The notes under the pieces are model-generated. The model saw nothing but the letters and a program-made list of their open reading frames with translations, was not told the origin of the DNA and ran no database searches. The translations under genes and the position numbers were made by a program. A stretch of DNA of 64,000 nt from Acidobacteria subdivision 2 bacterium RH1 MAG20 (GTDB lineage Bacteria > Acidobacteriota > Terriglobia > Terriglobales > Acidobacteriaceae): contig NFUO01000007.1 of assembly GCA_002197545.1 (NCBI GenBank), positions 48,891 through 112,890 on the forward strand, read 5' to 3'. The stretch's first letter is position 1, and each line of letters begins with the position of its first letter. Below, in pieces: positions 17,366 to 24,503 of this stretch.

Positions 17366-18112
17366 CTACTCCATCACCGCAGAGCCCTGACGAGACTCCA
17401 CGTCTCCACCACCCACCACGGTCATCTCATCGGAGACAATCAACCCATCCCGCAGAGTAATCCGCCGGTCCGCATAAGCGGCGAGCACAGCATCATGCGT
17501 CACCAGCACCAGTGTCGTTCCCTCGGTGCGGTTCAGGTTCAGCAGCAGCTCCAGCACGTGCGCTCCGTTCGTGCTGTCCAGGTTTCCCGTAGGCTCATCG
17601 GCCAACACAATCGGAGGCCGCAGAATAAACGCCCGCGCCAGCGCCACCCTCTGCTGCTCGCCGCCGGAGAGCTGCACCGGATAGTGCCCGAACCGATCAT
17701 CAAGCCCTACGCTGGCCAGCAAATCCCGTGCCCGGGCCTGTCCAGCCTTCGCATCGGCGCCATCGACATTCAGCTCATACGGCAGCAGAACATTCTCCAG
17801 CGCCGTCAACGTCGGTATCAACTGATACGACTGAAAGACGAATCCAATCGTCTTCCCGCGAACCTGCGCCAGCCTGTCTTCCGGCAGGTAACTGATCGCA
17901 ACTCCATTCAGCCGCACATCGCCGGAGCTAGGCGTATCCAGCCCCGCCAGCAACCCGAGCAGCGTAGACTTCCCGCTCCCAGAAGCCCCCATAATCGCCG
18001 CAAACTGACCTTGCGGAATCGCGAAGTCCAACCCCTTCAAAATATCGACCGTCCGCGCTCCATTGCGGATCGACTTGCGCAGTCCTTCGACCTTAATCAT
18101 CGGAGCGGTCAT
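17366..18112 (-). CDS. ABC transporter ATP-binding protein (YbbA/LolD-like)
   Basis: From the ATG at 18112 this is a 248-residue ATPase with Walker A GASGSGKS, Q-loop 'FVFQSYQLIPTLTALENV', signature LSGGEQQR, Walker B '[13 protein letters not shown]' and H-loop 'VLVTHD'. It belongs to the MacB/LolD/YbbA branch that partners FtsX-type permeases. The frame is open further to 18274, but that stretch is not family-like and would overlap the divergent esterase gene. It is co-transcribed with the permease gene 2 bases downstream. Confidence 0.93.
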   Translation of the reverse strand: MTAPMIKVEGLRKSIRNGARTVDILKGLDFAIPQGQFAAIMGASGSGKSTLLGLLAGLDTPSSGDVRLNGVAISYLPEDRLAQVRGKTIGFVFQSYQLIPTLTALENVLLPYELNVDGADAKAGQARARDLLASVGLDDRFGHYPVQLSGGEQQRVALARAFILRPPIVLADEPTGNLDSTNGAHVLELLLNLNRTEGTTLVLVTHDAVLAAYADRRITLRDGLIVSDEMTVVGGGDVESRQGSAVME

Positions 18113-18161
18113 AGTCCCCGTAGCGTTCACCTGGCTCTGCTCCTCCTGATAACGTGTATCT

Positions 18162-18872
18162 ATGCGGCAGATTCGAACTCTCCTTATAGTAGCGGTTGTA
18201 ACGATAGCAATGTGCGGATGCAAGTCAGACCGCGCCGCGCAACCCTCCTCAGCCGCCGATTCGAATCCCGTCATCCAGCCACAACCTGAAGCTCCGGCCC
18301 CGGCAGCAAAACCAGATCATCGCCCCGTCCTGGTCTGCTTTGGCGACAGTCTCACCGCAGGCGCCGGGACGGACCCCGGCGAGAGTTATCCCGACTACTT
18401 CCAGGCCGATCTCGACACCCGCGGCTACCACTACCGAGTCGTCAACGAGGGCATCAGCGGTAACACCACCAAGGACGGCGTCGAGCGTCTGAACACCATC
18501 CTCGCCCTCAAGCCTTCAGTCGTCGTAGTCGAATTCGGCGGTAATGACGGCCTCCGCGGTCTGCCCATTCAGGACTCACGTGCCAATCTCGACAAGATCA
18601 TAGCCACCCTCAAAGCCAGCGGCGCAAAGGTAGCGCTGGCCGGAATCACTCTCCCACCGGACTACGGCCCCGATTATATCAAGGAGTTCGACGCAACCTA
18701 CACGCTGCTTGCGAAAAAATACCGTATACCGATGCTTCCGTTTCTCCTCAAGGGCGTGTACGGCACAAATGGCATGATGCAGTCCGATCGCACCCACGCC
18801 ACCGCCGCCGGAAACAAGATCGTTGCCGAAAATATCTTGCCCCTCGTGCTGCCTCTTCTAACCAAAAAATAA
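18162..18872 (+). CDS. TesA-like GDSL/SGNH esterase lipoprotein
   Basis: The 236-residue protein has a lipoprotein signal ending in MCGC (Cys20), a Pro/Ala linker, and an SGNH hydrolase domain. Block I is 'VLVCFGDSLTAGAGTDPGESYP' with the nucleophile Ser. Block II is 'NEGISGNTT', block III 'VEFGGNDGLRG' and block V 'SDRTHATAAGN' with the catalytic Asp/His. It resembles TesA, an arylesterase/acyl-CoA thioesterase/lysophospholipase I. Its position divergent to the YbbA/YbbP-like genes follows a conserved pairing. Here it is predicted to be membrane-anchored rather than a free periplasmic enzyme. Confidence 0.92.
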   Translation: MRQIRTLLIVAVVTIAMCGCKSDRAAQPSSAADSNPVIQPQPEAPAPAAKPDHRPVLVCFGDSLTAGAGTDPGESYPDYFQADLDTRGYHYRVVNEGISGNTTKDGVERLNTILALKPSVVVVEFGGNDGLRGLPIQDSRANLDKIIATLKASGAKVALAGITLPPDYGPDYIKEFDATYTLLAKKYRIPMLPFLLKGVYGTNGMMQSDRTHATAAGNKIVAENILPLVLPLLTKK

Positions 18873-18888
18873 GCAGATATAGTCTTTG

Positions 18889-18925
18889 CAGTTTTTAAAT
18901 CGGTGCCATCGGTGTAAAGCCTTTC
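18889..18925 (+). repeat. Partial copy of an intergenic repeat (tail segment)
   Basis: The segment 'TTTTTAAATCGGTGCCATCGGTG', then TAAAGCCTT, matches the tail of the longer copies at 21395-21510 and 28196-28319, where TAAATCGGTGCCATCGGCG and GTTAAGCCTT recur. Only the tail is present, after the esterase gene. Confidence 0.65.
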
Positions 18926-18927
18926 GC

Positions 18928-19803
18928 TTAGCCCATCACAACAATAGGCTGCATCAGCGTTCCGGCCACCCGCCGCGTAATCGCCAGCAAGTCCGTCGGA
19001 CTGGTAAACACCTTCACCAGTGGAGTCTGCGAAAACTCCGGCAGGTTCACCTGCATTCCATTTCGCAGTTGTCCCGCCATCTTCTCATCCACCGTCACCG
19101 AAGGCATCTCCTGCAATAGCGTCCGTGGATGCGGCAACAGCGCCTCAATCTCCGCTGGGCCAGCCGCCTGTTTCAATTGGTCGACCGTCACCGCTTCACG
19201 TAGCGTAAACACACCAGCCCGCGTCCGGCGCAACGAAGCCAGGTGCGCTCCACAACCGGCAAGTTGCCCCAGTTCATGCGCCACAGAGCGAACATATCCT
19301 CCGGCGGAGACATGCATCTCAAACGCCGCCACGTCGCCCTGCAATTCCAGCAGCTTGAACTCGTGAATCGTAATCCGGGCAGGCTTCACCGCAACTTCTA
19401 CCCCGGCACGAGCCAGCTTGTGCGCCGCAACCCCATTGATTTTTTTCGCCGAATAGACAGGAGGAACCTGATCGATCTCGCCTCGAAACCTGTGGCTCAA
19501 CTCACGGAGCTCTTCAAGTGAACGTGTCAGCAGCTTCTGATCGGAAGTTGCAGTTCCCTCAGCATCAAAGGTGTCCGTCGCAAAACCAAAGCGGATGGAA
19601 CCCTCATAATATTTTTCAGCCTGACCAAAGAACTGCGCCAGCCGTGTGTACTTTCCCAGCAGAAGCGGCAGAACCCCGGTAGCCATCGGATCCAGCGTGC
19701 CAAGATGTCCAATAGACTTTTCGCCGGTGGCCCGGCGAACGATAGCCACAACGTCATGCGATGTAAGCCCCGAGGGCTTATCCAATACCAGAAGACCGTT
19801 CAT
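18928..19803 (-). CDS. truB: tRNA pseudouridine synthase B
   Basis: The 291-residue protein makes pseudouridine 55 in tRNA. It starts with 'GLLVLDKPSGLTSHDVV', has the catalytic Asp in 'HLGTLDPMATGVLPLLLG' (Asp38) and 'VPPVYSAKKINGVAAHKLAR', and ends with a PUA-like region. The start codon follows GGGAGATG. It is the last gene of a leftward run after the two PTPS paralogues and folE. The usual rbfA/rpsO neighbours are absent. Confidence 0.95.
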   Translation of the reverse strand: MNGLLVLDKPSGLTSHDVVAIVRRATGEKSIGHLGTLDPMATGVLPLLLGKYTRLAQFFGQAEKYYEGSIRFGFATDTFDAEGTATSDQKLLTRSLEELRELSHRFRGEIDQVPPVYSAKKINGVAAHKLARAGVEVAVKPARITIHEFKLLELQGDVAAFEMHVSAGGYVRSVAHELGQLAGCGAHLASLRRTRAGVFTLREAVTVDQLKQAAGPAEIEALLPHPRTLLQEMPSVTVDEKMAGQLRNGMQVNLPEFSQTPLVKVFTSPTDLLAITRRVAGTLMQPIVVMG

Positions 19804-19822
19804 TCATCTCCCAGTCTATTTG

Positions 19823-20431
19823 CTAAAAACCGTTCCCATGCCGTCTTACCAGCGACAAAAACTCATTTCGCGTCTGAAGCTGCGTCTTGAACACTCCCAG
19901 CATCGCCGAGGTCACCGTAGATGAGTGCTGCTTCTCCACCCCACGCATCATCATGCACAGGTGCTGCGCCTCCAGAATCACCGCAACCCCCTGCGGATTG
20001 ATCGCCTCCTGAATCGCCTCGCTCACCTGCTTCGTCAATCGCTCCTGCACCTGCAGCCGCCGCGCGAAAACGTCAACCAGCCGCGGAATCTTGCTCAACC
20101 CGATCACCTTGCCATTAGGAACATAGGCAATATGAGCCTTACCAAAAAATGGCAGCAGATGATGTTCGCACTGCGAGAAGAACTCAACGTCCTTCACGAT
20201 GACCATCTCGTCATAGTCCACATCGAACAGCGCATCGTGCAGAACCGTGGTGACATCCATCGTGTAGCCTTTTGTCAAAAAGGCCATCGACTTCTCCATG
20301 CGCTCGGGCGTCCTCAGTAACCCGTCACGGTCAGGGTCTTCGCCTATGCGGCGCAGCAGTTCACGATATAAATCCTGCGTTGACGCGGTCTCAAGCAATG
20401 TGGAATCAAGTGTGGCGGACGTGCTTGCCAT
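19823..20431 (-). CDS. folE: GTP cyclohydrolase I
   Basis: The 202-residue enzyme converts GTP to 7,8-dihydroneopterin triphosphate, the entry to folate, biopterin and 7-deazaguanine compounds. The zinc/active-site segment '[22 protein letters not shown]' and '[15 protein letters not shown]' provide the Cys, His and Cys ligands, with '[21 protein letters not shown]' between. A strong AAGGAAGG site precedes the start. It lies 19 bases before truB and 26 bases after a PTPS-family gene, so the product is probably passed to the PTPS enzymes. Confidence 0.96.
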   Translation of the reverse strand: MASTSATLDSTLLETASTQDLYRELLRRIGEDPDRDGLLRTPERMEKSMAFLTKGYTMDVTTVLHDALFDVDYDEMVIVKDVEFFSQCEHHLLPFFGKAHIAYVPNGKVIGLSKIPRLVDVFARRLQVQERLTKQVSEAIQEAINPQGVAVILEAQHLCMMMRGVEKQHSSTVTSAMLGVFKTQLQTRNEFLSLVRRHGNGF

Positions 20432-20457
20432 AGTGGACCTTCCTTTAGGATGAACCC

Positions 20458-20880
20458 TTAAATCAATCCAAGATCTACGTTACCCGCATAGTCGAAGGAG
20501 TTATTGCTCGTCTCTTCGACATGCACCCGCTCCAGATGGGCAGCGGTAAAACCACGAAAGATACGATAAACCTCAATACTTAGATTCTCCGTCGTCGAAA
20601 CCGATTCGCGAAAGCAATCGAGCGTATTCAGATTCGTATGGTCAAATCGGTCCAGCAGATTTGTTTGTGCGAACTCATCCAGCTCTGCAAGATTGCAAAC
20701 CATACCGGTCTCCGGATTCACTTCGCCGCTCACCGTAATTTGCACAGTGTAGTTGTGCCCATGTCCATGCGGGTTATTGCATTTTCCAAATACCGCTCGA
20801 TTCTGTTCCGCATCGTAAACGTCGGTATTCAGCCGATGCGAAGCCGGAAAATGATATCGCCGTGAAAGATAGGCCTTCAT
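20458..20880 (-). CDS. 6-pyruvoyl-tetrahydropterin synthase/QueD-family protein, copy 1
   Basis: The 140-residue protein has the PTPS zinc ligands His15, His40 and His42 ('HFPASH', 'HGHGHNY'), the Cys34 of 'FGKCNN', an Asp80-His81 pair ('RFDHTNLN') and a C-terminal Glu ('[13 protein letters not shown]'). Family members act on dihydroneopterin triphosphate, giving either 6-carboxy-tetrahydropterin (QueD, queuosine) or 6-pyruvoyl-tetrahydropterin (biopterin). The '[10 protein letters not shown]' end resembles the eukaryotic-type PTPS branch. The gene overlaps copy 2 by 4 bases and precedes folE. Which copy does which reaction cannot be decided from sequence alone. Confidence 0.9.
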   Translation of the reverse strand: MKAYLSRRYHFPASHRLNTDVYDAEQNRAVFGKCNNPHGHGHNYTVQITVSGEVNPETGMVCNLAELDEFAQTNLLDRFDHTNLNTLDCFRESVSTTENLSIEVYRIFRGFTAAHLERVHVEETSNNSFDYAGNVDLGLI

Positions 20881-21287
20881 CGCTCACCATAGAAGTCGGC
20901 AAAAAGATCGGGCATCTCATACACCCGGACCCGATGCAGCTTCGCATTCGGAATCTTGCCTTCCAAACGCTGCCAGATTGCAATGGCGATGTTCTCCGTC
21001 GTCGGAATCGCGTTTGCAAACTCCGGCACCTCCAGATTGAGATGTCGATGGTCGTAGACGCTGACCACCTCGCGCTCCAAAATGTCCTTCAACTGCTTCA
21101 GATCGACCACGAACCCGGACACAGGGTCAACCTCGCCCGCGATCGTTACCTCCAACGTGTAATTGTGCCCATGGCCATTGCGGTTCGCACACTTGCCAAA
21201 CACCCGCTGGTTCTCCTCGGCAGACCAAGCATCATTCCAATAGAAATGTGCGGAGGAGAATTCGGCTTTGCGCGTAAGCAGGATCAT
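20877..21287 (-). CDS. 6-pyruvoyl-tetrahydropterin synthase/QueD-family protein, copy 2
   Basis: The 136-residue paralogue has all the same catalytic positions: His14, His39 and His41, Cys33, Asp79-His80 ('VYDHRHLN') and Glu124 ('VRVYEMPDLFADFY'). It differs clearly from copy 1 in most other residues, so the duplication is old or the two were acquired separately. It is the first gene of the run, overlapping copy 1 by 4 bases. The ending 'RVYEM' is less typical of queuosine-type enzymes. The other queuosine genes (queC, queE, queF) are not in the window. Confidence 0.9.
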   Translation of the reverse strand: MILLTRKAEFSSAHFYWNDAWSAEENQRVFGKCANRNGHGHNYTLEVTIAGEVDPVSGFVVDLKQLKDILEREVVSVYDHRHLNLEVPEFANAIPTTENIAIAIWQRLEGKIPNAKLHRVRVYEMPDLFADFYGER

Positions 21288-21394
21288 CGTTGGTCTCTTT
21301 CATTAGACGCGCCGCGCGGCCACGCGGATACAAACTCAATCATATCCGCGACAAAGCTGAAAATATCGATTGCCTTCCTTCCGCCGTAACGCAT

Positions 21395-21510
21395 GTCATC
21401 TCGACCGGAGGCGGCGCTTTTGCCGCCGCAGTGGAGAGGCCCCTGTATTTCGCTCTTGCTGTTGTCTGTTCTTGATCGGTGTTCATCGGCGCAGATCGGT
21501 GTTAAGCCTT
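21395..21510 (+). repeat. Palindromic intergenic repeat, full copy
   Basis: The order is: GTCATCTCGACCGGAG, an imperfect hairpin (GGCGGCGCTTTTGCCGCC), CAGTGGAGAGGCCCCTGTATTTCG, a variable stretch, then ATCGGTG and GATCGGTGTTAAGCCTT. The same blocks recur at 28196-28319 and, in reverse, at 29135-29194. It lies between two leftward genes, downstream of the glycosyltransferase gene start-side neighbour. A short open frame over it (21284-21538, minus) is not a gene. Confidence 0.8.
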
Positions 21511-21524
21511 CATTCAAACAACCA

Positions 21525-22607
21525 CTAACCCGTTCCATACTTTCGCCCCTTCCACGACACCGATTTCTTCACCCGATGATCCACCACACTGCGCACCAGC
21601 AGGTAAATAAACAATGGAACCCCAAGGATCGAAATAACAACATCACTCGCAGGAAAGTGCGAACGCGCTATCCGCGAATAAAACCGCCAAAGCGTCCGCA
21701 GCCAGATCAGCCAAATCACGCCTCGCTGCCAGGGTTGCAGCCAATACAGCCCAACTGCCAGTCCTGGCAGGCCAAAGAAGAGCAGCACATCTAAAACCCG
21801 CCACGCCGCTAGATAAATAGGACGAGGAAACAGCAGTGCAAGGTTCTTCGTCCACCCCTCAATCATCTCCGCCGTTGTCCCGTACATCCGCGTAGCCAGC
21901 GCATCGGGAGCATAGCGGAACCGGATCGTTCGCCCTCCGGTCTTGATATTGCGTGCCAACGCGACATCTTCCAGCACGGTAGATCCCAGGGCGTGATGCC
22001 CGCCAACCAAAAAATAAGCGTCTCGCTCTACCAGCAAAAACTGCCCATTCGCAGCAGCCAGGCTCCGCGCCGGATCGTTGACCTGATTCATCGGATAGAC
22101 GCTGGCCAGCTCCGAAAACACCAGTGGCATCACCGCCTGCTGCCAGAAGCCTGTAACAATCTGTCGCGGCGAATACGACAGCAGGACCGCCTTATACTTC
22201 TCCGCCTCATGCAGCGAGCGCGAAAGATTGCCCGGCTCATGCAGCGTATCGGCATCTGTAAACAGCAACCGCTTCCCCCGCGCAATCTGCGCTCCAGCCC
22301 AACAGGCATTCGACTTTCCAGTTAAACCACCGCCGCTCGAATTGAGAAGCGGAGCATCGAGCACCGTCACACCGGCATTTGCAGCCGCAACCTCTGCCGC
22401 AATGGCCCGTGTTCCATCGGTGGAGTCATCGTTCACGACAATGATCTCCCACTGCGCACCGAGCTCAAACGCCAGTTCCGACTGGACGACAAGCGTTGCC
22501 AGACACCCTCGGAGCGTCTTCTCTTCATTGCGCGCCGGAACGATTACCGACAGTTCAAGATCGGCAGGCACAGTTTTCAGCTCGGAAGGATGGTCGCTAG
22601 GGTTCAC
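21525..22607 (-). CDS. Family 2 glycosyltransferase with C-terminal membrane helices
   Basis: The 360-residue protein begins at a GTG. It has 'LSVIVPARNEEKTLRGCLATL', 'IIVVNDDSTDGT', 'LLFTDADTLHEPGNL' (the DxD-like motif) and 'GSTVLEDVALARN' (the ED motif), followed by three to four hydrophobic segments from about residue 270. The GT-A fold with terminal helices resembles hopanoid- or carotenoid-associated GT2 enzymes (HpnB or CrtQ type), but no hopanoid gene is adjacent. The acceptor is unknown; it would act at the inner face of the cytoplasmic membrane. Confidence 0.85.
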   Translation of the reverse strand: MNPSDHPSELKTVPADLELSVIVPARNEEKTLRGCLATLVVQSELAFELGAQWEIIVVNDDSTDGTRAIAAEVAAANAGVTVLDAPLLNSSGGGLTGKSNACWAGAQIARGKRLLFTDADTLHEPGNLSRSLHEAEKYKAVLLSYSPRQIVTGFWQQAVMPLVFSELASVYPMNQVNDPARSLAAANGQFLLVERDAYFLVGGHHALGSTVLEDVALARNIKTGGRTIRFRYAPDALATRMYGTTAEMIEGWTKNLALLFPRPIYLAAWRVLDVLLFFGLPGLAVGLYWLQPWQRGVIWLIWLRTLWRFYSRIARSHFPASDVVISILGVPLFIYLLVRSVVDHRVKKSVSWKGRKYGTG

Positions 22608-22637
22608 GACTTCGTATTATAGGAAGTGGAGCGTAAT

Positions 22638-23120
22638 GTGCGAAAAATCTGGGCAGGTGTAGTCCTCGCAATGTTGCTGGTCGCCGGATGCGACCGCGGA
22701 AGTCATCCCCACCAGATCGGCACGGTAGCGCCAGGCTTCACCGTAAGCGATGGCGTCCAAACAGTTGAGCTGAGCAAGTTCCGGGGACATACCGTCATTC
22801 TCAACCTTTGGGCCACCTGGTGTCCTCCGTGCCTTATAGAGCTCCCTAGCCTCATCCAGTTCCATCGCATGATGCCGGATGTCGTCATTATCGCCATTAG
22901 CCAGGACGAAGACGACGCCGTCTACCGGCGTTTCCTCGTCCAGCACCACATTGACTTCCTCACCGTCCGCGACCCCACGACCCGCATCAACCGGCTCTAC
23001 GGGACGCTGCAAATCCCTGAAAGCTACGTCATCGACAAGAACGGCATCCTCCGCCGCAAATTCGTCTCGGCGCAGGACTGGACCAGCCCTGAGATCACCG
23101 CCTACCTGAAGAAGCTATAG
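22638..23120 (+). CDS. TlpA/ResA-like thioredoxin lipoprotein
   Basis: The protein (160 residues from the GTG at 22638, GGAG six bases upstream; a GTG at 22626 is an alternative) has a lipoprotein signal ending in LVAGC. Its thioredoxin fold carries the active site WATWCPPCLIELP and the cis-Pro loop 'IPESYVIDKNG'. Such proteins reduce disulfides outside the cytoplasmic membrane, often for cytochrome c or metal-centre assembly. It is divergent to the glycosyltransferase gene with only a 30-base gap. Its proximity to the FTR1 iron locus may matter, because thioredoxin-like proteins accompany that locus in Campylobacter. Confidence 0.9.
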   Translation: MRKIWAGVVLAMLLVAGCDRGSHPHQIGTVAPGFTVSDGVQTVELSKFRGHTVILNLWATWCPPCLIELPSLIQFHRMMPDVVIIAISQDEDDAVYRRFLVQHHIDFLTVRDPTTRINRLYGTLQIPESYVIDKNGILRRKFVSAQDWTSPEITAYLKKL

Positions 23121-23126
23121 CTTTGC

Positions 23127-23723
23127 TTACCTCTTCGGTGCAAAGTATGCACGAATATCGATTGCCCGCATCCCAGCCCTGCGAGCCCCCTCCAGCCCCT
23201 CATCGGAGTCCTCAAAGACCACGCAACTCTCAGCCGCAACTTCCATTCGCCGCGCCGCCTCCAGAAACACATCCGGCGCAGGCTTCCCCCGCTCCACATC
23301 CTCAGCCGCAACAATAAGGTCGAACAACGGCCGTAGTTTCGTAGCAACCAGCGTCGCTTCGACATTCTGCCTATGCCCGTTGGTAGCGACAGCCATGGGC
23401 ACGCGTCCATGCCAGGCACGAGCGATCTCCGCAACCACGGTGATCTCCTGCATAAGCGGCAGTCCTGCCTGAAAGGCAACGTTATACCGCGCATAGATAT
23501 CGTCACGCGGCGTAGATCGTCCAAGCAGCCCCTCGTATTCATTCATCAGCGCATCCGGCGTAAGCCCCACGCGTGGGTAATACCACTCGCCTGTCATCGT
23601 AAGCCCATGCGCCGCAAGCCCTTCCTGAAGCGCCGCCAGATGGGCCGGAGCCGTATCCACCAGCGTTCCATCGCAATCGAAGATCAGCCCAGAAAACGTA
23701 CCCTCAACCAGAGAAATCCCCAT
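23127..23723 (-). CDS. HAD-superfamily phosphatase (subfamily IA)
   Basis: From the ATG at 23723 (MGISLVEG) the protein has 198 residues with HAD motif I 'LIFDCDGTLVDT', motif II 'MAVATNGHR', Lys in 'VERGKPAPDVF' and motif III 'VVFEDSDEGLEGARRAGM'. It resembles beta-phosphoglucomutase/sugar phosphatase-like enzymes of subfamily IA; the substrate cannot be told. The frame open to 23822 adds a non-family N-terminus. It converges with the TlpA-like gene, leaving six bases between the stops. Confidence 0.88.
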   Translation of the reverse strand: MGISLVEGTFSGLIFDCDGTLVDTAPAHLAALQEGLAAHGLTMTGEWYYPRVGLTPDALMNEYEGLLGRSTPRDDIYARYNVAFQAGLPLMQEITVVAEIARAWHGRVPMAVATNGHRQNVEATLVATKLRPLFDLIVAAEDVERGKPAPDVFLEAARRMEVAAESCVVFEDSDEGLEGARRAGMRAIDIRAYFAPKR

Positions 23724-23767
23724 AGCTTCGATTCTACGGACTGCAAGGCCACTGATATCATCGTTAC

Positions 23768-24034
23768 ATGACTCAGCTTGATGTCCTGTACCGCTACGGA
23801 GCGCCCCCCACCGAGGCGGCAACCCTTGCCATCGCCAAAGTCCGCGAAGTCTACGGAGTCCGCCGCATCGCGCTCAACGAAACCGAAAAGACCGTCCGCA
23901 TCGAGTACGACGCCACTCGCCTCACCGAACCGGTTATTCATCAGCTTCTGCGTCGCGCCGGCCTCGACATCGTAGAAACCATGCCCATGTTCGCGCCGCC
24001 TCTCCCTGAGCCCGAGCCTGCGGCAGCCCAATAA
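23768..24034 (+). CDS. Small HMA-fold-like protein of unknown function
   Basis: The 88-residue protein has the pattern 'MTQLDVLYRYGAPPTEAATLAIAKVREVYGVRRIALNE', then 'TVRIEYDATRLTEPVIHQLLRRAGLDI', which looks like a beta-alpha-beta-beta-alpha-beta ferredoxin/HMA fold. The CxxC metal motif of true heavy-metal-associated domains is missing (position occupied by 'GAPPTEA'). A Pro/Glu tail ends it. The codon pattern is coherent and no other frame is better, so I take it as real. It stands just before two tRNA genes. The function is unknown. Confidence 0.7.
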   Translation: MTQLDVLYRYGAPPTEAATLAIAKVREVYGVRRIALNETEKTVRIEYDATRLTEPVIHQLLRRAGLDIVETMPMFAPPLPEPEPAAAQ

Positions 24035-24086
24035 CAACTTATTTGCCCGCTTCCAACGAATCAGTTATGTTGGACACCTGCACCAT

Positions 24087-24163
24087 GCGCCCGTAGCTCA
24101 TCTGGATAGAGCATCTGGCTTCGAACCAGAGGGTAGGGAGTTCGAATCTCTCCGGGCGCACCA
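24087..24163 (+). tRNA. tRNA-Arg (anticodon TCG)
   Basis: The 77-base cloverleaf includes the encoded CCA. The acceptor arm GCGCCCG pairs with CGGGCGC (24153-24159), with discriminator A. The anticodon stem TCTGG/CCAGA encloses the loop CTTCGAA with anticodon TCG, and the T-arm contains GTTCGAATC. The D-arm 'GTAGCTCATCTGGATAGAGC' is normal. It should decode CGA. Confidence 0.95.
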
Positions 24164-24240
24164 AATCCCCTGCATTCACGGCAGGTTGCTCCAACCGCTG
24201 AATTCCGTTATCTTTAGAGAGTTGCATCCAAACGCAATGT

Positions 24241-24317
24241 GCGCCCGTAGCTCAGCTGGATAGAGCAACTGGCTACGAACCAGTAGGTCGGAGGTTCGAC
24301 TCCTTCCGGGCGCACCA
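24241..24317 (+). tRNA. tRNA-Arg (anticodon ACG)
   Basis: The 77-base tRNA includes the encoded CCA. The acceptor arm GCGCCCG pairs with CGGGCGC, the anticodon stem ACTGG/CCAGT encloses loop CTACGAA with anticodon ACG, and the T-loop is GTTCGAC. ACG tRNA-Arg is normally edited to ICG by TadA to read CGU/CGC/CGA. It lies 77 bases after the TCG isoacceptor. Confidence 0.96.
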
Positions 24318-24364
24318 CTCCTTCCAAAATCCAGAAACATCAATCTCCTCCCCATCTTCCTCAA

Positions 24365-24393
24365 TTGACGACCAATTTAGTCCGCATTAGACT
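24365..24393 (+). promoter_or_regulatory. Candidate sigma-70 promoter of the iron-transport operon
   Basis: TTGACG (24365-24370) and TAGACT (24388-24393) are spaced 17 bases apart, upstream of the FTR1 gene at 24504. The -35 box is good and the -10 box weak. I did not see a convincing Fur box. Confidence 0.35.
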
Positions 24394-24503
24394 AGTCAGA
24401 GGAACGATGGCCGATCCGGCTCTCGTTCAGGACAGCATCGGGATCAGCCTTACGCGCTCGCGGAAAGCCTTGCCGAAACCCTTTCAGGGAAGAGAAAGAC
24501 CTT

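Noticed and set aside
21284..21538. 84-codon minus-strand frame between the PTPS and glycosyltransferase genes
   Set aside because: It runs through the palindromic repeat and has no protein features.
24039..24364. Two minus-strand frames across the tRNA genes (containing 'APGRSRTSDLLVRSQLLYPAEL')
   Set aside because: They are the antisense translation of the tRNA-Arg genes, a well-known spurious ORF type; the tRNA cloverleaves explain the sequence.
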